Shown piece by piece: positions 59,501 through 64,000 of a stretch of DNA of 64,000 bases. The DNA comes from Acidobacteriota bacterium (GTDB taxonomy: Bacteria > Acidobacteriota > Polarisedimenticolia > JACPZX01). Position numbers and translations under genes: made by a program. The notes beneath the pieces are model-generated. The model did no database searches and was not told where the DNA came from. It was given only the letters and a program-made list of their open reading frames with translations. The DNA lies in the NCBI GenBank assembly GCA_016195325.1, contig JACPZX010000007.1, positions 37,840 through 101,839 of the forward strand, read 5' to 3'. The stretch's first letter is position 1, and every line of letters starts with the position of its first letter.

Positions 59501-62500
59501 CGCCTCGGGGGCGCGCGCCGCCTGCCGCTCGAAGAGCCGGTGAACCGGGGCGCCGTCGAGCTCGAGGGACTCTCCGCGGGCGTGCACGCGGCTCTCGAGC
59601 TCCAACTCGTCGCCGGCCGCGATGCGCAGCTCGGAAATCCGCCGCCCCGGTTCGGCGGCGATCGACGCGAGGATGGTCGCGTATCTTTCGACGAGGCGCC
59701 GCGCGGTCGTCTCGTCGAAGAGATCCGAGCTGTAGAAGAGGGATCCGCCCAACCCGCCTGCGGCATCGTCCCAGAGGTGGACCTCCAGGTCAAAGCGCGT
59801 CGTCCACGAGTCGAACGGAAACGAGCCGATCGAGAGGCCCGGAAGATCGAAGCTCCCCTGCGGCGCGTTCTGAAGGGCGAAGGCGATCTGGAATATCGGG
59901 TTGCGGCCGAGATCGCGCGATGGGTGAAGCTCCTCGACGAGCCTCTCGAAGGGAAGATCCTGGTGCGCGAAGGCCTCGAGGGTCGTCTCCCGGGCGCGCG
60001 CGAGGAGCTCGCGGAAGGTGGGATCCCCCGAGACGTCCACGCGAAGCACGAGCGTGTTCACGAAGAAACCAATGAGGGGCTCGAGCTCGAGATGCGTCCG
60101 GTTCGCGATTCCGGTACCGACGGAGACGTCGGTCTCTCCGGTCAGGCGGGAGAGGAGGGCGTCGAAGGCGGCGAGGAGGCCCATGAACAGGGTGCCGCCC
60201 CCCTCCTCCGCGAGAGCGCGGATCGCCGAGGCAACGTGTGCGGGGATTGCCACTTCCGCGCGTCCGCTCCGGAACGACTGGACCTTCGGCCGCGGGCGGT
60301 CCGCCGGGATCTCGACCGGCGGCGGGATCGGAGTCAGCCGCTCCCGCCAGTAACCAAGCTCGCTTTCGAGACGCTCCCCGACGATCGTCCGGTGCTGCCA
60401 CACGGAGAAGTCGGCGTACTGGAGCGGGAGATCCGGAAGCGGCGACGGCCTCCCCGCGGCGAACGCGCCGTAGAGCGCCGCCACCTCGCGCATCAGGACT
60501 CCCGTCGACCAGCCGTCCGAGACGATGTGGTGCATCGTCATCGTGAAGAGATGGTCGCGCTCCCCCAGCCTCACCGCGCGCGCGCGGACGAGCGGGCCGC
60601 GCTCGAGATCGAACGGCCGGAGCGCCTCCTCGGCGACCAGCCCGCGCGCGGTCTCCTCCGCATCCACCCGGCCTGCGAGATCGATCACTTCGAGGTGAGG
60701 GTCGGGCGGCGCCGCGATCACCTGGCGCGGGCCGTCCGGCCCCTCGACGAAGCGTGTGCGGAGCGCCTCGTGCCGGCGCAGGATCTCGCCGAGGGCGCGG
60801 CGGAGCGCGGCGACGTCGAGATCGCCGGCGAGCCTCAGGACGTTCGGGATGTTGTACGCCGCCATCCCCGGAACGAGCTTGTGAAGGAACCAGAGGCGGG
60901 CCTGCGCGAAGGAGAGCGGGATCGAATCCGGTCGCGGCACCGTCACGAGCTTCCCGGAGCGGGACGAGGACGGCGACGAGTCGAGGTACGCGGCGAGGGC
61001 CTCGACGGTGGGCGATTCGAAGATCACACGGAGCGGCACCTCGACTCCCAGCGCCGACCTCAGGCGCGCGGTGACCTGCGTCGCCAGCAGCGAATGCCCC
61101 CCGAGTTCGAAAAAGCTGTCGGTCGCGGCCACGCCGTCGACTTTCAGGAGATTCGCGAAGACGCGCGCGATCGCGATCTCCGTCGGAGTCCTCGGAGGCG
61201 GGCCGCCCGCGTCGCCGCGCCGCGCACCGTCGGGTGCCGGCAGGGCCCGGCGATCGATCTTTCCTTGCGTCGTGAGAGGGAAGGCGTCCAGGAAGACGAA
61301 GCGGGACGGGATCATCGGGCGCGGCAGGATCGCGTGGAGGGCGCGGCGCAGCACGGCGGCGTCCCGTCCCGCGCCGGGAGCGGGGACGACGTAGGCGATG
61401 ATCTCCGCCTCCCCGCGCGCCCCGTGGGGCACGGCCACCGCCCCCCGAACTTCCTTGAGGGAGGCGATCGCCGCCTCGATCTCGCCGATCTCCACGCGGA
61501 AGCCGCGAATCTTCACCTGCCCGTCGCGGCGCCCCAGGAACTCGATACGCCCGCGGCGATTCCAGCGCGTCACATCTCCGGTTCGGTAGAGGCGCGAGCC
61601 GGGAGGGCCGTGAGGGTCGGGGACGAACCTGTCGGCCGTGAGATCCGGTCGGCCGGCGTACCCGCGCGAGACCCCCTCGCCGCCGATGAAGAGCTCCCCG
61701 GGCGCTCCGGTCGGAACCGGCTGCATCGCCGCGTCGAGGACGTAGACGCGCGTCGTCGAGATCGGCGCGCCGATCGGGACGCGGGGGCCGATCTCGCTTC
61801 CGGGATGGAGCACCTCGCAGCACGCCGCCGTGGTCGTCTCGGTTGGGCCGTAGGCGTTGACGAATCGCCGGCATCCCGCGTCGAGAAGCCGCCGCACGTG
61901 GACCGGGGAGACGACGTCGCCGCCGGAGAGAACCTGGGCCACGCCGGCCAGCGCGTGGAGCTCTTCGTCGACGACGATTCTGAAGAGCCCGGCCGTCAGC
62001 CAGAGGAAGCTGACGCGGAAGCGGGCGATGAGGCGCGCCATCTCCGCGGGGGAGGCGACGCCGGGGGGCGCGATTGCGAGGCGCCCCCCATGGAGGAGCG
62101 CGCCCCAGATCTCGAAGGTCGACGCGTCGAAGGCGACCGGGGCGAGCTGAAGAATCGTCTGGTCGGGGCCGAAGCGCGCGTACTCCGTCCCGCGCACCAG
62201 CCGCACCACGTTTCGGTGCGTGACCTCGATTCCCTTGGGGACCCCCGTCGAGCCGGAGGTGAACATCACGTACGCGAGCTGATCGGGGAACGGTCGTGCG
62301 GGCTCGAGGGCGTCGTCCGCGGCCATCGCCTCGCGCCGCAGGTCGACGAGAGGAACGGTGGGGATCGAGCCGGCCGGCGTCTCGCGGCCGTCGGTCAGGA
62401 CGAGGGAGACCCCGGCGTCGGCGAGGTGGCGCGCGATGCGCGAGGGAGGGGCGTCGGGATCGAGGGGGACGTAGGCTCCCCCCGCCCGCAGCACTCCGAG

Positions 62501-64000
62501 GATCGCGGCGATCAGATCCGGAGAGCGATCCATCGCCAGGGCGACGCGCGTCTCCGCGCGGACGCCGCGGGCCGCGAGGGCCCGGGCGATTCCCGTCGCC
62601 TCCTCGAGGAGAGCGCCGTACGAGATCTCCCGCATCTCGGTCACGAGCGCGGGATCCTCCGGGCGGGAGCGCGCCGTCTCCTCGAAGAGGCTGCTGATCG
62701 TCGCCATCTCCGGATAGTCGCGGCGCGTGTCGTTCCAGGAGTTCAGGAGACGTGTTCTCTCTCCCGGGGCGAGAGGGTCAATCGCCGAGATGCGCCGCGA
62801 CGGATCGCGCGCGAGGGACGAGACGAGCGCGACGTATCGGGCCGCGAGATCCCGCATCGTCTCGTCGTCGAACAGATCCGCGGCGTAGACGAGAGATCCC
62901 GCGATCCCGCCTCCGGAATCGTCCCAGAGGTGGAGCTCGAGATCGAAACGCGACGAGGCGGCGTCGCAGGGGAACGGCGCGATCGAGAGCCCCGGGAGGT
63001 CGAAGACGTCCGCGGGGGCGTTCTGGAAGGCGAAGGCGATCTGGAAGATCGGGTTTCGCGCGAGGTCCCGCGCCGGGTTGAGATCCTCGACGAGGCGCTC
63101 GAAGGGGATCTCCTGGTGCGCGAAGGCGCCGAGGGCCGCCTCGCGCGCGCGCCCGATCAGCTCCCGCCAGGTCGGATCCCCCGACGTGTCCACGCGGACG
63201 ACGAGGGTGTTGACGAAGAAGCCGATCAGCCCCTCGAGCTCGGGAAGGGACCGGTTGGCGACCACGGTGCCGACGGCGACGTCGCTCTCGCCGGCGTGGC
63301 GGGCGAGGAGGAGATCGAACGCGGCGAGGAGCGCCATGAAGGGGGTCGCTCCCTCCTCGTGCGCGATGCGCTTCAGGGCTCCCGCCACCGTGGGGTCGAG
63401 GGCGAGGCGCGCCGCCCCTCCCCGGAAGCTCGGCACCGCCGGCCTCGATCGATCGGCCGGGAGCTCGAGAGGCGCGGGAAGGGGAGTCAGCCGCTCGCGC
63501 CACCAGGCGATCTCGCGCGCGAGGCGCTCCCCCGAGAAGTCGCTTCTCTGCCACTCGGCGAAGTCGCCGTACTGAATCGGGAGCTGCGGGAGAGGCGACG
63601 GCCGCCCCGCGCCGAAGGCCTCGTACAGTGCGGCGACCTCCCGGACGAGGACCCCCATGGACCAGCCGTCCGAGACGATGTGGTGCATCGTGAGGAGGAG
63701 GACGTGGTCCTCGCGGGCGACCTTCAGGATTCGCGCCCGAAGGAGCGGACCGCGGGCGAGGTCGAAGGGGGCCGCGGCCTCCGCGGACGCGATGCGCCGC
63801 GCCTCCGCCTCGCGGTCGGCGGAGGGGACGGCGGAGAGATCGGTGACCGGGAGGTCGAACCTCGACTCGGCGTCGACGATCTGGACGGGGCGGTCCTCCC
63901 GAGCCTCGAAGCGCGTCCTCAGGCTCGCGTGGCGACGGATCAGCTCGGTGAGGCAGCGCGCGAGGAGCGCGAGATCGAGGGCCCCGCGCAACCGCAGCGC
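52679..64000 (-). CDS. Nonribosomal peptide synthetase, C-terminal three modules and thioesterase (5' end outside window)
   Basis: One frame of about 3770 residues runs off the right edge. Order visible: C1-A1-PCP1, C2-A2-methyltransferase-PCP2, C3-A3-PCP3-TE. All three condensation domains keep HHIxxDGWS. Phosphopantetheine serines sit in GGHS, GGHS and GGNS. No epimerisation domain is visible, so stereochemistry is set elsewhere or upstream. The thioesterase (GWSYGG) marks this as the last synthetase in the assembly line. Nineteen bases separate it from the dioxygenase gene. The apparent TTG at 63991 is internal, since condensation-domain sequence continues to the window edge. The peptide has at least three residues, one of them N-methylated. 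Confidence 0.95.
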   Translation of the reverse strand, partial: ALRLRGALDLALLARCLTELIRRHASLRTRFEAREDRPVQIVDAESRFDLPVTDLSAVPSADREAEARRIASAEAAAPFDLARGPLLRARILKVAREDHVLLLTMHHIVSDGWSMGVLVREVAALYEAFGAGRPSPLPQLPIQYGDFAEWQRSDFSGERLAREIAWWRERLTPLPAPLELPADRSRPAVPSFRGGAARLALDPTVAGALKRIAHEEGATPFMALLAAFDLLLARHAGESDVAVGTVVANRSLPELEGLIGFFVNTLVVRVDTSGDPTWRELIGRAREAALGAFAHQEIPFERLVEDLNPARDLARNPIFQIAFAFQNAPADVFDLPGLSIAPFPCDAASSRFDLELHLWDDSGGGIAGSLVYAADLFDDETMRDLAARYVALVSSLARDPSRRISAIDPLAPGERTRLLNSWNDTRRDYPEMATISSLFEETARSRPEDPALVTEMREISYGALLEEATGIARALAARGVRAETRVALAMDRSPDLIAAILGVLRAGGAYVPLDPDAPPSRIARHLADAGVSLVLTDGRETPAGSIPTVPLVDLRREAMAADDALEPARPFPDQLAYVMFTSGSTGVPKGIEVTHRNVVRLVRGTEYARFGPDQTILQLAPVAFDASTFEIWGALLHGGRLAIAPPGVASPAEMARLIARFRVSFLWLTAGLFRIVVDEELHALAGVAQVLSGGDVVSPVHVRRLLDAGCRRFVNAYGPTETTTAACCEVLHPGSEIGPRVPIGAPISTTRVYVLDAAMQPVPTGAPGELFIGGEGVSRGYAGRPDLTADRFVPDPHGPPGSRLYRTGDVTRWNRRGRIEFLGRRDGQVKIRGFRVEIGEIEAAIASLKEVRGAVAVPHGARGEAEIIAYVVPAPGAGRDAAVLRRALHAILPRPMIPSRFVFLDAFPLTTQGKIDRRALPAPDGARRGDAGGPPPRTPTEIAIARVFANLLKVDGVAATDSFFELGGHSLLATQVTARLRSALGVEVPLRVIFESPTVEALAAYLDSSPSSSRSGKLVTVPRPDSIPLSFAQARLWFLHKLVPGMAAYNIPNVLRLAGDLDVAALRRALGEILRRHEALRTRFVEGPDGPRQVIAAPPDPHLEVIDLAGRVDAEETARGLVAEEALRPFDLERGPLVRARAVRLGERDHLFTMTMHHIVSDGWSTGVLMREVAALYGAFAAGRPSPLPDLPLQYADFSVWQHRTIVGERLESELGYWRERLTPIPPPVEIPADRPRPKVQSFRSGRAEVAIPAHVASAIRALAEEGGGTLFMGLLAAFDALLSRLTGETDVSVGTGIANRTHLELEPLIGFFVNTLVLRVDVSGDPTFRELLARARETTLEAFAHQDLPFERLVEELHPSRDLGRNPIFQIAFALQNAPQGSFDLPGLSIGSFPFDSWTTRFDLEVHLWDDAAGGLGGSLFYSSDLFDETTARRLVERYATILASIAAEPGRRISELRIAAGDELELESRVHARGESLELDGAPVHRLFERQAARAPEAPAIETAGGVLTYGDLDARASDLAARLGRLGVGLGDRAAILAPRSIEHVIAALAVSKAGAAYVPVDPANPRSRVDFLLARSGARVLLAPRSLAAGRHATPERPLIEIEPARPDDGSRPDLPPVDVSAGDLAYVIFTSGSTGEPNGVEVTHGNLAHLVAWHRDAFGVGAGDRATLVAGTGFDASVWEMWPYLASGACLLIPGEETRLDAGALRDWLVAGRVTISFLPTPLAEACLALDWPATCDLRALLTGGDRLHAIDVSRLPFRVVNNYGPTETTVVATSGDVDAGASLPFPSIGRPIANARAHVLDGRLRPAPLGAAGELYVAGAGVARGYTGRPDLTAERFVPDPFSGDPSARMYRTGDRVRRLADGRIEFLGRSDSQVKIRGHRIEPGEIESVLAGHPAVESAAVMPLPGDGETRLVAYVVPRRGEAAREAWEREHIERWRDLYDATYLTASGAGDLAFNITGWNSSYTGDPIDPEEMREWRETTVERILSLSAAGPRSVLEVGCGTGLLLTQVAPRCERYIATDFSRVSLDCVRKAMAGRPDLAHVVLHERLADDFRDLAPGSFDTVVLNSVVQYFPDASYLERVLEGALRSVGVGGRVFVGDVRDARLQRAFAASLALHGAAAEAPAAEARARMHQLVEREEELLVSPPFFAEAARRHGRKVRVEAFVKRGRADNELTRFRYDVVLEVGAGPGGAAALEIAWDGGAGDRLDAAFRSGAEDVVVRDVPNARVIDPIEAARLLDSGEIDGKTARDVRAVAGAGVSTANFGAMHPDDAIALAAPGWIGIAGLSRERPETFDVLFARKEAARRPAALAVPAPADSRAPLTNLPLRSTIAGALAPALAAHAAERLPEAMVPAAFVVLDRMPLTPNGKLDRRALPSPAGVRPTAAFIAPRTPVEREVARIFGEVLGIESVGASDGFFELGGHSLLATQVLSRLKSALGVEIPLRAVFESPTVGGLAAKVESAARAEDPSRWSARADRSGAVPLSYAQRRLWFLDRLDPGNSSYNVATALGLKGALDAVALDRALAAIEGRHEILRARIREGSEDPEQSFAGARESLLEMVDLSGTADPAGEARRRIAGEVAIPFDLAAGPIWRAHLFKIAADDHALAIVIHHIATDGWSMDVFVREMKALYAAFAAGRPQPLPDLPIQYADWAARQREWLGGGELERQLDYWRRELEGVEPLEIPTDRPRSARRGLRGASVGFELALDDIAAIERFARSEGASLFQALLACFHALLSRYAGSADVVVGTPVANRTREDSETLIGFFSNTLPIRLRVDPSATMRQLVARARDRVLDASAHQDVPFEEVIDALGVPRDMSRNPIFDAMFLLQRSARDTLEERLAEGLTLETLPADTGSTPFDLTLAMAEAEGRIPGSLTYDTDLFDAATAARMIGHFMAIVRSLGRNPDARIADVDVRTPREKARVDATNETEVPRAPRCLHELVEEAARAAGDRIAVVADDATLTFAELDAGANRIARRLRRAGVAPEIGVALLAGRTASSIAAMLGILKSGGVCVPLDPALPKERLAFMVAAAGVGVVLAERGLEGAIPACRLPVVRADADDLGLESAGPVPPLAVPGNAAYVLFTSGSTGEPKGSVLEHRAVADHVAGQATRHDLGPDGRSLYFSSPVFDASIDEIFTTLASGAAVVIHPDPRGETPADLLDRFARQGITSAYLPVGYFHELADDLARTGRALPASLRRLDTGGESPSASRIAAVLRAAVAPLDVVNGYGPTEAIIFAATRHFRNPDEPSDPVPMGVPIANTTIHLVDPALRPVPIGAIGEICIGGSVLARGYAARPAETAAAFVPDPFSKTQGSRMYRTGDLARRLDDGSLVFLGRRDGQVKLRGYRIEIGEIESALVRIPGAREAAVSVWGQGASRHLVAHVATGGGPFDPAHAIDALRAWLPDYMIPRAYVTLESMPRTATGKIDRRALPDAAPRHAAGLAPRDDLERDVARIWGETLRSERVDVAESFFEAGGNSLLAVRLVSGIRRELKADLPVAAVFHEPTIAGLARMIRGGAGDVSPLVTLRSGPGPRPLVCVHELAGGVAEFRGIAGHLDARRPVYGIQGITGSRPESIGEAGARYARAIVRKIPMGPIDLLGWSYGGLVALEAARELRRLGRAVGALILLDVAAERDERPPAPAIARAAAFLWGVEADAPAAAIDAARRKAKLSPAVRDEDAEEWLTGVASRLEAVDAYRPARYDGDVVLVRAADAAVGPGDPTLGWSRHVGGKLTLEWAPGSHYSMVKGDGARAIAAIVEKHA
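56560..60940 (-). other. NRPS module 2: C-A-MT-PCP, predicted N-methyl-leucine
   Basis: C2 about 60940-59640, A2 N-terminal part 59550-58270, methyltransferase 58200-57050 inserted between cores A8 and A10 (FNITGWNSSYTG; SAM loop VLEVGCGTG near 57980), A2 end about 56860, PCP2 Ser codon at 56705-56707. Specificity residues by eye are D A W F L G N V V K, the well-known leucine code. The A3 core reads GSTGEPNG, with Asn where Lys is usual. Confidence 0.85.
60990..64000 (-). other. NRPS module 1 visible: C (partial)-A-PCP
   Basis: C1 runs from the window edge to about 62770 (HHIVSDGWS near 63690), A1 about 62720-61240, PCP1 Ser codon at 61091-61093. By eye alignment to GrsA the specificity residues are D A F W L G A T A plus Lys. 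This is nearest to valine-type codes (DAFWIGGTFK) but differs at three positions, so an aliphatic or unusual residue is a weak guess. Confidence 0.8.

Noticed and set aside
63989-63991. TTG as the start codon of the NRPS gene
   Set aside because: Condensation-domain sequence continues in frame to position 64000, so this codon is internal and the gene begins outside the window.
37698-63991. Numerous long antisense and alternate-frame open frames, many Arg/Pro/Ala-rich
   Set aside because: They are expected from high-GC codon bias opposite real genes, lack domain motifs and lie fully within better-supported genes.

Overview
The window is 64 kb of uniformly high-GC, densely coded bacterial chromosome. 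Many genes overlap by 1 to 4 bases (ATGA, GTGA, TGATG) and use GTG or TTG starts. The content suggests a Gram-negative, Acidobacteriota-like soil or sediment bacterium: TolC/RND efflux, M14, M28 and BNR-repeat secreted proteins, thrombospondin-3 and Cys-rich 'DDGxPCTRD' secreted proteins, SYLF and DUF6600-like proteins. That lineage call is inference from gene families; no rRNA or marker gene is present. No tRNA, CRISPR array, insertion sequence or phage gene was seen.

Layout. 1-9.9 kb: a partial SGNH hydrolase, an M14 carboxypeptidase-like protein, a secreted seven-repeat propeller protein, a BNR/sortilin-like protein and a SulP transporter. 9.9-17.9 kb: a minus-strand operon for a group-4-hydrogenase-like membrane complex (hyfB, C, E, F, G and a hyfH-hyfI fusion), led by a DNA-binding/PTS-IIA fusion. 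The large subunit lacks both pairs of [NiFe]-binding cysteines, so this is a hydrogenase-related (Ehr-type) complex. 18-31 kb: a DUF4143 ATPase, a frameshifted small gene, a TauE-like exporter, an amidohydrolase broken by an internal deletion, a CPBP protease followed by small membrane proteins, DUF1059, MOSC, radical SAM, M28 peptidase and MBL-fold proteins. 31-39 kb: an AlkZ/YcaQ-like protein, then a minus-strand operon of DUF2892, ECF sigma, zinc-finger anti-sigma, TolC, adaptor and RND pump. 39-47.5 kb: a PQQ-type propeller, an AraC regulator, an FG-GAP propeller, two tandem small exported paralogues, and a plus-strand operon of a sortase substrate, its sortase, a DUF6600-like protein and a SYLF protein, downstream of a near-perfect sigma-54 promoter.

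47.5-64 kb is the most distinctive part: one minus-strand nonribosomal peptide operon reading NRPS (last three modules and thioesterase visible, 5' end outside the window), a hydroxymandelate synthase/HPPD-family dioxygenase, an HpgT-like aminotransferase, a LarA-family nickel racemase with its catalytic residues intact, an MFS exporter and an MbtH protein. The dioxygenase and aminotransferase are two of the three classical enzymes of 4-hydroxyphenylglycine synthesis. The flavin oxidase that normally sits between them is not visible, and a LarA-like hydride-transfer enzyme occupies the operon instead. The second NRPS module reads as N-methyl-leucine.
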